From: Verrucomicrobiota bacterium | Lineage (GTDB): Bacteria > Verrucomicrobiota > Verrucomicrobiae > Limisphaerales > UBA11358 | Length of the DNA stretch: 40,373 nt | Direction: 5' to 3' | Assembly: GCA_014860005.1 (NCBI GenBank) | Contig: JACZKP010000062.1 | Coordinates: 1-40,373, forward strand | Shown: in pieces, positions 14,968 through 23,522 of the stretch | Numbering within the stretch: the stretch's first letter is position 1 | How the letters are laid out: each line of letters begins with the position of its first letter | Notes under the pieces: generated by a model | Seen by the model: only the letters and a program-made list of their open reading frames with translations | What the model was told of the DNA's origin: nothing | Databases searched by the model: none | Position numbers and translations under genes: made by a program

Positions 14968-16736
14968 CGTCCCTTGTCCCTTCCCAACTCCAGCAATACC
15001 CAGAACACCGTCGCCGTTGCCAGCTTGAACAGTCCGCCGTCAAACCAGAATCCCACGAGCAACACCATCGCGCCCGCGCGGCAGGTGATTCCCAGCCACG
15101 CTGAAGCCGGGCTTTGCTTCCAGCCGGTCACCAATGTTCGAGCACCAGATTCAGTATCGTCCATCGCCCTCACCTCACCCTGAACCTCTCCCCTCCCTCC
15201 GGGAGCGGAGAGGGTATCTTTTGGGCGCATCACCGATGATGGCGTTCCGCAGCTTGCAACCCGGACCAGCGTGAATGCCAGGAACGCCGCAAAACACACC
15301 AGCGCGGGAATGCCGAGCGTTGTTCCGAGCATGAAATAATCGTTCATCTGAATGGCCATGCCCTCGTCCACCTGTGCCGCGCGATAGAATCGGTCATACA
15401 TCCGTTCCGGTTGATTCCAGCCAAACCCGACCCACGGTTTGTCCGCCATCATTTGCAGCGTCCCTTCCCACGCCGCCACGCGGTTGCGCCAGGAGAAGTC
15501 GTTCACGTTCGCCACGGAAAACGCCCGCCGCAGAGCCGTGCGTTCCGTGTCGCGAAAATTCCAAAAGGCGAGTACCAGGAGTGCAACCCCAATGGCCGTG
15601 GCTGGAATCCAGTGGCGCTTGAGGAGGCCCCGGCAACGCCCCACAGTCCCGGTAGTTTGAAGACTGGAAAATCTCAAAACCCAAAACCCCAAGTACCCCA
15701 GGGCAATACCCGTTGCCAGCCAGGCCCCGCGGCTGTAGCTCTTGACCAAGCCAACCGCCAGGATGCCGGCCGCCGGCAACAGGATCACGACTCTTCCCCA
15801 CCAGCGCATTGCCGTCATCATTGTTCGCTGGTCTCGCGGACGCGCCCCAGGCCGCCAGCGATCCGTCATCAGCCTTAACAACTGGCCCACGGCCAGGACC
15901 AGTCCGGCGCCCGTCAGCAACCCGAATATATTGGGATTGTCCCAGACGCCGGACCAGCGTTCCGCTCCGCGATACTGGAACGTGTAGCCTGTTTCCATCG
16001 GCCAGAGCGCGCCCACGGCCAGCAAGAACACCAGAACGAAGACAATAGTCTCCTCGCCCGGCCTTCGGCCCTCTGCATGTACCTCCGCCGGGTAGGGCGC
16101 ACGATCGTGTCCGCCGGGTTGGGCGGCTTTCGAGTCGCCCGTGCGACTCGCTTCGAGAGGGCGGGACGCCCGTGCCACTACCGGTTCATGGGAGCGGGTG
16201 TTTTGGAAATCATTTTTGGCGCCCAGTGGAGTAACGCTTTCCGCTCGCGGATTGCGGTGATTGAACGAAGCCCAGGTTGCCATGCCTTTGCCGAGCGCCG
16301 CGCCCGCCAGCAACACCAGCGCGTGCGTACTGCTGGAGGCGCTGCCGTAACTGAACAGATACTGCCCGGTCGCCAGAACGACCAAGGACCAGAGCCATGC
16401 GTCGGGGTTTCCCAAGCGGCAAAGAGGCGTTCCCGAGCGGCGGTTTTGCAGCAGGGTGAACGTGGCCAGATAGATCAGCAGACACCCAAACACCATCCAC
16501 TGTGTGCCAGGGTCGCGGAACACGGCAGCCAGTTCCGCGGTCACGGGACCGAACCAGGGCGCCACACGGGCCATCGGCGTGCCGCCGAACAAACACAGCA
16601 CCAGGAGAACGACCGCGCCGGTGGCAGCGAGGGTCGCCTTGAAACCGATAGGGAGGACAAGGGATTTTGGCCGCGCGGATCTGGAAACGTCAGGCCGGTT
16701 CGGATTCTGGATGTTGCCCATATCAACCCCAATCAA
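14964..16736 (-). CDS. O-antigen ligase/polymerase-like membrane protein (Wzy_C)
   Basis: The 590-residue, strongly hydrophobic product has about twelve membrane helices. The Wzy_C/WaaL marks are SYSRGAWLA in the middle and NRVAAWEGTLQMMADKPWVGFGWNQPE before a periplasmic loop. Such proteins polymerise or ligate polyprenyl-linked glycans in the periplasm. Two hydrophilic insertions look foreign: one of about 60 residues (ARASRPLEASRTGDS, encoded near 16050-16220) and one near the C-terminus (SAPGGRGEVQGEV, near 15140-15220). Both are encoded by palindromic repeat sequence, stay in frame and fall in loops between helices. The C-terminus (ELGRDKGR) overlaps araC. A second start, MGNIQN, lies five codons in. 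Confidence 0.85.
   Translation of the reverse strand: MIGVDMGNIQNPNRPDVSRSARPKSLVLPIGFKATLAATGAVVLLVLCLFGGTPMARVAPWFGPVTAELAAVFRDPGTQWMVFGCLLIYLATFTLLQNRRSGTPLCRLGNPDAWLWSLVVLATGQYLFSYGSASSSTHALVLLAGAALGKGMATWASFNHRNPRAESVTPLGAKNDFQNTRSHEPVVARASRPLEASRTGDSKAAQPGGHDRAPYPAEVHAEGRRPGEETIVFVLVFLLAVGALWPMETGYTFQYRGAERWSGVWDNPNIFGLLTGAGLVLAVGQLLRLMTDRWRPGARPRDQRTMMTAMRWWGRVVILLPAAGILAVGLVKSYSRGAWLATGIALGYLGFWVLRFSSLQTTGTVGRCRGLLKRHWIPATAIGVALLVLAFWNFRDTERTALRRAFSVANVNDFSWRNRVAAWEGTLQMMADKPWVGFGWNQPERMYDRFYRAAQVDEGMAIQMNDYFMLGTTLGIPALVCFAAFLAFTLVRVASCGTPSSVMRPKDTLSAPGGRGEVQGEVRAMDDTESGARTLVTGWKQSPASAWLGITCRAGAMVLLVGFWFDGGLFKLATATVFWVLLELGRDKGR
15185..15213. repeat. Palindromic repeat element inside the ligase gene
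   Basis: Outer arms CCTCTCC (15185-15191) and GGAGAGG (15207-15213) enclose a CTCC/GGAG-rich centre, preceded by CCTCACCCTGAA. This is the look of a dispersed REP-like element; a relative lies at about 26130-26155. It is translated as part of the ligase. Confidence 0.6.
16131..16171. repeat. Double-hairpin repeat element inside the ligase gene
   Basis: A perfect hairpin CGAGTCGC-CCGT-GCGACTCG (16131-16150) is followed by GGGCG-GGA-CGCCC (16159-16171). Together with the flanking CCGGGTTGGGCGG it looks like an inserted mobile palindromic unit. It encodes the foreign-looking Arg/Pro/Ser loop of the ligase. Confidence 0.65.
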
Positions 16737-17011
16737 TTCTGGCTAACGATATGTGATCCCACCGCTCCCTGCCAGTGAGTGTTTCCATTTTTCGTCAGAG
16801 CACCTCAGGTCGAACACAGCTCCGTCCAATGGCAGAGGCTTGGTCAGTTTCCCGCTCACCATCTCTGACCCGCGCGAGTTCGGTGACGATGCCAAAGGAA
16901 TTACCGACCTCGCCTGAAAGTTGTCTTCCGCCCGCTGGCTTGCAGTAATCTTTTGGCGCAATCCTTCGCTTGACCCGCAGCTTGGCTGGTGTAAAAGTCG
17001 CGTCAACGAGT

Positions 17012-17698
17012 ATGAAAACCATCGCTCTTGCTGTCATCGGCTTCTCGACGCTGCTTCTCACCGGGTCCGCCTTGCGCGCGCAACATTATTACAACCCGCC
17101 CGACGGCGCCGGGCTTTACTTACGCGCCCACTTTGGTGGAAGCATTCTCGAAGATGGCAAATTGACTGATTTCGGCGGCTCGGCGGACAACTCCATTGAT
17201 TACGATGTCGGCGTTGCGGCGTTTGGCGCTCTGGGCTATGCCTTCAATGAATATGTGGCCACCGAACTGGAATTTGGATTCATGGGCGCGGAGATAGACT
17301 CGGTATCGGGGTTGTTCGTGGACGATACCTATCTCTACAATTTTCCGCTCCTCGCCAACGTGGTGTTTTCCTTTCCAATTCCGCAAACGCTCGTAGTGCC
17401 TTATGTCGGCGTCGGGGCCGGGGGCACCATGACGGTCTTCGACACGGATGGCTTCGGCGACAGTTCGGTGATGTTGTTTGGAGACGATTCGGACGTGGTT
17501 TTCGCGTGGCAGGTTTTTGCCGGACTGCGGTTTGAATTGAACGAACACATCTCGCTGGGTGTGAGCTACAAGTACTTTGCGGCGGACGACGCATCCTTCA
17601 AGTATGGTTCACGCTTTCCCGGCGGTCCGGACTTCAGGCTGGGCCTGGAAGGCGTCCGCGCGCACTCAATTCTGTTCTCGTTCCAGATTCGATTCTGA
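17012..17698 (+). CDS. Outer-membrane beta-barrel protein
   Basis: From the ATG at 17012 the product is 228 residues: a signal peptide (KTIALAVIGFSTLLLTGSALRA, cut near AQ), then alternating amphipathic strands, as in the OmpX/OmpA-like barrel family. YVGVGAGGT is a typical strand-turn, and the protein ends FSFQIRF with a C-terminal Phe, the usual signal for barrel assembly. There are probably eight strands. The earlier in-frame start at 16970 would only lengthen the leader. A weak TTGACC/TAAAAG pair just upstream is possible but very close to the start. The gene faces away from the O-antigen ligase across about 275 bases in which I see no gene. The physiological role is unknown. Confidence 0.85.
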   Translation: MKTIALAVIGFSTLLLTGSALRAQHYYNPPDGAGLYLRAHFGGSILEDGKLTDFGGSADNSIDYDVGVAAFGALGYAFNEYVATELEFGFMGAEIDSVSGLFVDDTYLYNFPLLANVVFSFPIPQTLVVPYVGVGAGGTMTVFDTDGFGDSSVMLFGDDSDVVFAWQVFAGLRFELNEHISLGVSYKYFAADDASFKYGSRFPGGPDFRLGLEGVRAHSILFSFQIRF

Positions 17699-18083
17699 GC
17701 CGTAAAGGCAAGCGCTCGGAAGCTCGGTTTTAGAGTCTTCACGATTCCGCTGGCAGTTGCCAGCCCCTTCATCAGCGTTTTGGAGAAAGGCCTTGGATGG
17801 TTCAGGGCAAGGTAATTGGGCCGTTTTCCACGCCGCGACTTTAGCAGTTACGAACAATTGCTTGCGAGTAAAGTCTCGGATAAACGGTACGCACGGCGGG
17901 GGACTCCAAGTCACGGTTCGAATTGCGATTTCCTTTATTATCGTGGCTTGACAATTCTGAAGCGCCCGTTATGATTCTGCCTTGTAGATCCTTAGGGATT
18001 TGATAAAGTCTGGCCTCTGCCTCCAATTGTGGGGCTTAATCGGGGGGAATGTTATTAGAAAGTTGGGTTCTCGAAGTTGTGTT
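17699..18083 (+). other. Intergenic region with a promoter
   Basis: This 385-base gap holds no convincing ORF. Its only clear feature is the promoter at 17948-17975; the AT-rich leader after it contains GGGGGGAAT and runs to the start codon at 18084. No hairpin-plus-T-run terminator was seen after the barrel gene. Confidence 0.5.
17948..17975 (+). promoter_or_regulatory. Sigma70-type promoter of the PEP-CTERM gene
   Basis: A perfect -35 TTGACA (17948-17953), a 16-base spacer and a -10 TATGAT (17970-17975) place the transcript start near 17982. The leader to the ATG at 18084 would be about 100 bases. Confidence 0.7.
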
Positions 18084-18785
18084 ATGAAAAGAAAATATGA
18101 TCCATCAAGGTTGGCGCCGTTGGCACTGTGTCTTGGTCTGATCGCCTTGCGGTCAAACGCGGCCATCTGGAATGAGTCGGGTGATGCCGGTCAACTATTA
18201 GGGAGCGCGCAGCAAGTCACGGGTTCTGGCTCTTTAACCGAGATTAATGGGAACATTGATGGAGGTGGGGATCGTGACGTGTTCCTGATCAGGATCACTG
18301 ACCCCCTTGATTTCTCATTCACCGTCACGGCCACCGGAAATGATGGCAATAACGCAGACACGATTTTGGCGCTTTTCAACGCCAACGGGATTGGAATCGT
18401 CTATAATGACAACATTGATGCCGTCAATTTGAAATCCCGATTAGACTCTACTGTCAACTTCGTTTCCAATGCTGGGGCGGGCGATTACTACTTAGCCATT
18501 ATGGGAGGCGGCCAGCAATTTGTGGACGTGAATGCGCAGGCAATCTGGCTGGAAGAGGAGCCTTGGGAAGTACAGAAAGGGCCGGATGGTCCGTCAACAA
18601 CCGACATTTTCAACGGTTACTTTGGGGTGGGGGGAGCTAACGTGGGTTCCTACACAATCAGCATCACGGGAGGGGTAACTCCGGTGCCAGAACCCGCTTA
18701 TTATGGTCTCGCGTTTGCCATCATGGGTATGGCAGTCGCCGGTTTTCGGTATCGCAATTCTCGCAAGGCCGCCGTCAATCGCTAA
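18084..18785 (+). CDS. PEP-CTERM sorting-domain protein
   Basis: From the ATG at 18084 the product is 233 residues: a signal peptide (PLALCLGLIALRSNA), then an extracellular beta-sandwich-like domain. The segment GDRDVFLIRITDPLDFSFTVTA with Asp/Gly/Asn-rich stretches resembles the pre-peptidase C-terminal type domain. It ends VPEPAYYGLAFAIMGMAVAGFRYRNSRK, which is the PEP motif, a hydrophobic helix and a basic tail. This is the exosortase sorting signal; exosortase systems go with exopolysaccharide production, and such a locus follows at 23.5 kb. No exosortase is in the window, so one must be encoded elsewhere. The function beyond surface or matrix location is unknown. Confidence 0.92.
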   Translation: MKRKYDPSRLAPLALCLGLIALRSNAAIWNESGDAGQLLGSAQQVTGSGSLTEINGNIDGGGDRDVFLIRITDPLDFSFTVTATGNDGNNADTILALFNANGIGIVYNDNIDAVNLKSRLDSTVNFVSNAGAGDYYLAIMGGGQQFVDVNAQAIWLEEEPWEVQKGPDGPSTTDIFNGYFGVGGANVGSYTISITGGVTPVPEPAYYGLAFAIMGMAVAGFRYRNSRKAAVNR

Positions 18786-19053
18786 ATCGGTTCTGAGCCG
18801 TGTGGTTCATTGGGGAGTTGCGGTTGGCTTTTTAAATCTGGATGGCTACGGTCGGCATTCATGCGGGGATCCTCGGCGTAGTTCCACTTTGTTTGAATTT
18901 TTGCATTCCTAGGGGAGACAGAGGTATTCAAGCGCACTCCATCGTTAAATTGAACACGCTCTGCAACGCTTGGAGAGTATCAACCTTCTCGGTAGTTAAT
19001 AGCCGACTCCCCTCGCGGTTTCATCCTTTTCTTGGATTCTGCCGGAAGCTGAA

Positions 19054-20793
19054 ATGCTTTCAGCTTTCAACGTGGCTTCAATCTGGCAAGCTGAACGTGT
19101 GGATTCGAAGTTGCGTTGGATCATTGTTGGCGCGTGCCTGACCCTCGTGCTGGCAGCGGCGATCTGGCCTGGCCGGCGGGCTTATCGGCATTTTCGTGAA
19201 GCTCACACCGCCTCGCAGGCGGTCGCGTTTCTTGAAGCGAAAGATTACGCGAATGCTTCCCTCAGTGCGCGGCGCGCTTTGGCCTATAACCCCAACAGCG
19301 TGGAAGCCTGTGGCGTCATGGCCGCGCTGGCTGAGGCCGCTGGCTTGCCCGTGGTGCTGGAATGGCGACGGCGCATTGCCGAGATCGAGCCCACGCTAAC
19401 CAACACATTGAGGTTGGCCGCCGCGTCCTTGCGTCATCAACCGCCACCTTACGCACTGGCCCGGCAGCTTCTTGCGGACTTGCCGCCCGCTGCCACCAAC
19501 GCCGTGCCGTTCCATCTGGTCTCAGCGGAATTGGCGCTGAAACTCAGTCAATTCGGGGACGCCGAGCGACACATCCTGGCGGCCTCCGCCTTGGCGCCCG
19601 ATAATGCGCTGCATCAATTGAATCTGGCCGTGCTGCGACTCCAATCCACCAATCTGGCGGTTGCTACTGAGGCTCGTGCCGTGTTGGGCCGGCTTCGCAC
19701 TGACCCGGCCGTGGGCCCGGACGCCTTGCGCTCACTGGTGAGTGACCATGCGCGGCGCGGCGAACGGACGGCCGCGATGGAATGCTCGACGCAACTGCTG
19801 GCGGATGCCCGCGCAACCCTGCTGGATCGCTTGCAGCACCTAAGTTTGTTGCATAAGGATGGAAGCCCCGGACTGGGGGCCTCATTGACCGCCCTGAAGG
19901 CACAAGCAGTCACTAACGCTCCGGCCATTCACCAATTGACCGCGTGGATGATTGGCCATGCTCAGGCCGAGGACGCACTCGGGTGGCTCCAGCAGTTGCC
20001 CGAACCAATCCGCTCCAGCCAGCCAGTCGCCATGGCCATGACGGATTGTTACGTCGCCTTGGAGGAATGGACGGCGATGGAAGCGTTCCTGGAGAACCAG
20101 CAATGGGAGGACCAGGATTTTCTACGTCTCGCCTTGCGTTCGCGGGCGGCCGGTCACCAGGGCCAAAGTCTGGCGGCCACGGCGCACTGGCGCGATGCGA
20201 TTCGATCGGCTGGCGATCGCCTCGGTGCCCTGGCTTTGTTGCTGCAACTGGCTGATCGCTGGGACCGCCCCCGGGAGCTGGAGGAATTACTCTGGCGGAT
20301 GGCCGAGCGATTCCCGGCTCAGCAATGGACCCTGCGCGAACTCAATCGCCGGTATGCAGCGCGGGGTGACACGCACGGCCAGCACAGGGTGTATGCCGCC
20401 ATGCTCGCCTTGCGACCCACGGATCTCGTGCTCAAAAATAATTTTGCCGCCACCGCGTTGCTGCTCAAGGTGAATCTCAGTCGGGCCTATCCGTTGGCGC
20501 AGGAGGTCTATGAGGCCGACAAAAGCAACGCGGTGTTCGTTTCAACCCATGCCTTCGCGCTACACCTCCAGGGTAAAACCGGCGAGGGCCTGAAGTTGAT
20601 GCAATCACTGCCGGCGGAGAAATTGCAACAACCCAGCATCGCCGCTTATTACGCCCTCCTGCTGGCAGCGGCGGGCGAGGGCGACAAAGCCAGACCGTAT
20701 TTTGCCGCCGCCGAGAAGGGCAGCCTATTGCCGGAAGAACGCGAGTTGCTGCAGCGGGCGCGCGGGTCGAACTCACCAGGCGCGAGTAATTGA
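19054..20793 (+). CDS. Membrane-anchored TPR-repeat protein
   Basis: The 579-residue product has a short cytoplasmic start, one membrane helix (WIIVGACLTLVLAAAIWPG, residues about 22-40) and then alpha-helical repeats of TPR type through most of its length (for example AVAFLEAKDYANASLSARRALAYNP). Near residues 445-480 YPLAQEVYEADKSNAVFVSTHAFALHLQGK is another typical unit. GGAAG about 10 bases upstream supports the ATG at 19054. Large anchored TPR proteins often accompany exosortase/exopolysaccharide systems and act as scaffolds. The position between two PEP-CTERM genes fits that, but the partner is not known. Confidence 0.85.
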   Translation: MLSAFNVASIWQAERVDSKLRWIIVGACLTLVLAAAIWPGRRAYRHFREAHTASQAVAFLEAKDYANASLSARRALAYNPNSVEACGVMAALAEAAGLPVVLEWRRRIAEIEPTLTNTLRLAAASLRHQPPPYALARQLLADLPPAATNAVPFHLVSAELALKLSQFGDAERHILAASALAPDNALHQLNLAVLRLQSTNLAVATEARAVLGRLRTDPAVGPDALRSLVSDHARRGERTAAMECSTQLLADARATLLDRLQHLSLLHKDGSPGLGASLTALKAQAVTNAPAIHQLTAWMIGHAQAEDALGWLQQLPEPIRSSQPVAMAMTDCYVALEEWTAMEAFLENQQWEDQDFLRLALRSRAAGHQGQSLAATAHWRDAIRSAGDRLGALALLLQLADRWDRPRELEELLWRMAERFPAQQWTLRELNRRYAARGDTHGQHRVYAAMLALRPTDLVLKNNFAATALLLKVNLSRAYPLAQEVYEADKSNAVFVSTHAFALHLQGKTGEGLKLMQSLPAEKLQQPSIAAYYALLLAAAGEGDKARPYFAAAEKGSLLPEERELLQRARGSNSPGASN

Positions 20794-20844
20794 AGTGTCC
20801 TGCCGCGCTGCCGTGCCCGCCATTGGATTGTGAATAACAACACT

Positions 20845-20873
20845 TTGACATTGATTCAGTAAGTGGCTTTAAT
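20845..20873 (+). promoter_or_regulatory. Sigma70-type promoter of the beta-strand-repeat gene
   Basis: A -35 TTGACA (20845-20850), a 17-base spacer and a -10 TTTAAT (20868-20873) put the transcript start near 20880. This excludes the upstream in-frame GTG at 20863 and supports the ATG at 20899. Confidence 0.65.
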
Positions 20874-20898
20874 CGGTCGGTATCCAAACCAGAATCTG

Positions 20899-22308
20899 AT
20901 GTCGCTTATGACTACTTGGAAACAACCCATCTGCTCTCCGACCTCATTCCATAGCTCTGCTTGCGGTGACGGCCACGCGGCAAGACTCGAGCCTAATCTG
21001 ACTTCCCTGCTCTCAAGGTTTTCGTGGGCCTTGACGGCGGTGGCTGCCTTGGCCCTGTTCGTCAACCGCGCGCAGGCGGCCGACGGCACATGGATTTTCA
21101 ATAACAGCGGGGCTTGGAGCACCGCGACAAATTGGTCAGGGAGCAACATCGCTGACGGCGCTGACAGCACGGCGGATTTCAGCACCATTAACATCACCAG
21201 CGGACGAACCGTGACGCTGGATTCTTCGCGCACTATCGGGCACTTGAGGTTCGGAGACACCACTCCAACGCATGATTGGTCCCTCGCTGCCAGCGGCGGT
21301 AGCGTTCTCACACTTCAAGTTGGTGCCGCAGCTCCGAGCGTCGAAATAGTCAACCAGTCGGCGAGCATCAGTGCTGTGTTGGCGGGGGCACAGGGTTTTA
21401 CCAAAACAGGTGTCGGCACGCTGTCAGTGAGCGGTAATAACAGTTCCTTGAGTGGTGACATAAGCGTGAGACAGGGAGCTTTGTTTTGGAATGTTAACAA
21501 CAACGCGCTTGGCAGCGGCACGATTACGCTCAACGACGTTGGCACCGGCGGTAACAATACAGGTTTGTTCCGTAATGCCGCAGGGACGTTGGCGAACAAT
21601 ATCATCGTGGCCAACCAGGGCTCCGGCACCGCCACGATTGGCTCCGACGTTAGTCAGGTGAGCATCACGTACAGCGGCACGGTGACTCTCAATCGAGCGG
21701 CGATCTTGAAAGCCGGGGTTAATCCAAACCCTTCGACCGTAACCTTCACCGGCGACATTACCGGTGGGGGCGGCGTGACGATCAGCGGAGGCGGCATTGT
21801 GGCTTTCAACACAACGGCAAAAACTTACACGGGCGGCACCACCTTGAGCGAAGGCACGTTGCGCCTGGGCGCGGACAACGTAGTTCCCGACACCGGCACC
21901 TTCACCTTCGCCGGCGGTATCCTGGCGGCCAATAACCGGACCGACAGCATTGGCCAACTTTCGCTCACGGCGGATTCCTCGCTCAATCTTACGCCCGACG
22001 GCACGGCGGGCCAACTGACATTCGCCTCGGCCAGCTATTCCAGCGGCACCCTCTTGATTACCGGCTGGACTGGGACTTCCGGCGGAGTCGGCACGGATGA
22101 TCGCATCTTCATTACCGATGATCCCACCTTGAGCGGCATCCTGGGCAACATCCAGTTTGACGGCTACGCGCCCGGCGCCACGTGGCTCAGTGGATCGGGC
22201 GAGCTCGTGCCCGTGCCCGAACCGGTCAATGTGGCGTTAGGCATCTTCGGCGTGATGTTCGCGGCCATTGGACTCTGGCGACGGCATCGCGCCTCCCGTT
22301 CCACCTGA
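20899..22308 (+). CDS. PEP-CTERM protein with autotransporter-associated beta-strand repeats
   Basis: From the ATG at 20899 the product is 469 residues. A long polar N-region precedes a hydrophobic signal segment (WALTAVAALALFVNRAQA). The mature part contains repeats such as GFTKTGVGTLSVSGNN, YTGGTTLSEGTLRLGADN and LANNIIVANQGSGTATIGS, typical of autotransporter-associated beta-strand repeats that form a parallel beta-helix. It ends VPVPEPVNVALGIFGVMFAAIGLWRRHR, an exosortase sorting signal, so it is surface-sorted rather than an autotransporter. A role in the extracellular matrix is likely from family context. Like the other PEP-CTERM gene, it has its own promoter. Confidence 0.92.
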   Translation: MSLMTTWKQPICSPTSFHSSACGDGHAARLEPNLTSLLSRFSWALTAVAALALFVNRAQAADGTWIFNNSGAWSTATNWSGSNIADGADSTADFSTINITSGRTVTLDSSRTIGHLRFGDTTPTHDWSLAASGGSVLTLQVGAAAPSVEIVNQSASISAVLAGAQGFTKTGVGTLSVSGNNSSLSGDISVRQGALFWNVNNNALGSGTITLNDVGTGGNNTGLFRNAAGTLANNIIVANQGSGTATIGSDVSQVSITYSGTVTLNRAAILKAGVNPNPSTVTFTGDITGGGGVTISGGGIVAFNTTAKTYTGGTTLSEGTLRLGADNVVPDTGTFTFAGGILAANNRTDSIGQLSLTADSSLNLTPDGTAGQLTFASASYSSGTLLITGWTGTSGGVGTDDRIFITDDPTLSGILGNIQFDGYAPGATWLSGSGELVPVPEPVNVALGIFGVMFAAIGLWRRHRASRST

Positions 22309-22685
22309 CCCCCGGTCACAGACGGCGCTCCCAGGGAAGCCGTTGCTTTCTGATCGCCATGCGCGCTTCGTAATTCGTGGAGTTCTCCATTAACCTGCCG
22401 CTGGTTGCGGACGATGTGAGGAGGCGGAAGGAGTTTTGAGCAGGAGATTCCGCCTCCGTACGTCGGCCGCTACGGTTCTGGGGCTACTGGCGCCTACTGT
22501 GGGGGGAATCTTACCTGGCAGGTGAACTCTCCGCTGACCCCAAAGCCGCTTTGCCTCCGGTCCTTTCGGTTTCGTGGGTTTCATGCACTTCGTGGTTTCT
22601 CAACTGCCGGCGTTTTCAGATTGAACCTGCCAGGGTTCATTTGGGATTGAACTTTGGCGCAGGGACTGCTAATCCCTAGCCCGTC
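22309..22685. other. Intergenic region with repeat elements
   Basis: No gene is visible in this 377-base gap. It holds the hairpin at 22420-22457. It also has stretches that look like dispersed genome repeats, such as TTTCGTGGGTTTCATG near 22570. No clear promoter for the regulator at 22686 was identified. Confidence 0.5.
22420..22457. repeat. Hairpin element
   Basis: Perfect 10-base arms GGAGGCGGAA (22420-22429) and TTCCGCCTCC (22448-22457) enclose an 18-base loop. There is no T-run after it, so a dispersed palindromic repeat is more likely than a terminator, although it follows the stop of the beta-strand-repeat gene by about 110 bases. Confidence 0.6.
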
Positions 22686-23213
22686 ATGCAGCTCGCGGCT
22701 CCATCGCCGGATCAGAAATCCCCGCTGACCAAGGCCGGGGAGGCGGGTGCCGCCCTCGAACGCGAGGTCATTCAACGTTTTGTGGATATTACGCGCACGT
22801 TGGGCCAGCCGCGTTCGTTGGCAGAGATTTACGGTTTGCTTTTTATTTCACCGCGTCCCCTGGCCATGGATGAGTTGATCGAACGCCTGCAGATCAGCAA
22901 AGGCTCGGTCAGCCAGGGGCTTCGTTATTTGCGGGAATTGGGCGCGGTGCGGCCCGTGGAACTGCCTGGGGATCGCCGCACCCATTATGAAGCAGTGGCC
23001 GAACTGCGGCAGATCGCGGGAAAGTTCCTGCGCGACCAGCTTGGTCCGCGGCTGGCCGGCGGCGACCAGCAGCTTCAGCGGTTGCAGGCAATGACCGAAT
23101 CCGTTCCTGCATCCGACCGTGCGCACGTGTGCCAGCGCGTGGAAATGTTGCGCAGTTGGGAGCGCAACGTGCGCCGGGTGTTGCCCTTGGTGGAACGGTT
23201 GTTGAACGGGTAA
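22686..23213 (+). CDS. GbsR/MarR-like transcription regulator
   Basis: The 175-residue product has a winged helix-turn-helix of the GbsR type: RSLAEIYGLLFISPRPLAMD, then ELIERLQISKGSVSQGLRYL as recognition segment, then ELGAVRPVELPGDRRTHYEA as wing. The C-terminal helices (MLRSWERNVRRVLPLVERLL) are a dimerisation region. GbsR proteins are repressors, in Bacillus choline-responsive; relatives near exopolysaccharide/exosortase loci in other phyla have unknown ligands. Its position directly before the asparagine-synthase gene and the polysaccharide locus suggests that it controls that locus, perhaps through the palindrome at 23443-23461. Confidence 0.85.
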   Translation: MQLAAPSPDQKSPLTKAGEAGAALEREVIQRFVDITRTLGQPRSLAEIYGLLFISPRPLAMDELIERLQISKGSVSQGLRYLRELGAVRPVELPGDRRTHYEAVAELRQIAGKFLRDQLGPRLAGGDQQLQRLQAMTESVPASDRAHVCQRVEMLRSWERNVRRVLPLVERLLNG

Positions 23214-23522
23214 TCGGGCAATAAGCTCGGCCAAGCCCGGATGGGAAACTGGCGGTAAGTACAGGCGACCGATGCCTGGCTGGAACAATATAGACACGCG
23301 ACAGGCAATTGCCGCAAAGCCGGCGATCTGGCCAAGGGCGGCAGCTTGTCCGGATCGTGTCAAAGGCCGGAAGCCACTTTTCATGGTATTGATTTCGAGG
23401 TTTCCATCCCCCGCGCTAACAAAACTGGTAGCTGCGATTCAGCCAGGCTTTCAAAGTCTGGTTGGCCAAAAGAGTGTACATTTATTTTTCACCCGCCTCA
23501 GCCCTGCGCCAGCGGCGTCCGC
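23214..23522 (+). other. Intergenic region upstream of the polysaccharide locus
   Basis: This 309-base gap has no convincing gene. An in-frame extension of the downstream ORF back to 23346 is not used because the synthase needs Cys at position 2. Its notable feature is the palindrome at 23443-23461, followed by an AT-rich segment (ACATTTATTTTTC) some 50 bases before the start codon. Confidence 0.5.
23443..23461. promoter_or_regulatory. Candidate operator palindrome before the polysaccharide locus
   Basis: CCAGGCTTT-C-AAAGTCTGG is a 19-base dyad with one mismatched pair, about 60 bases before the first gene of the locus. Its size and place fit a regulator site, and the GbsR-like protein encoded just upstream is the obvious candidate. 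This is inference. Confidence 0.4.

Noticed and set aside
16743..17006. Minus-strand ORF between the ligase and the barrel protein
   Set aside because: It is short, has no recognisable domain, overlaps the start region of the barrel gene and has a poor start. It is more likely non-coding.
22420..22457. Rho-independent terminator after the beta-strand-repeat gene
   Set aside because: The stem is good, but the loop is long and no T-run follows on either strand. I call it a repeat hairpin instead.
23346..23522. Upstream extension of the asparagine synthase
   Set aside because: The enzyme needs Cys as residue 2 after Met. The ATG at 23523 provides it and the extension has no homology.
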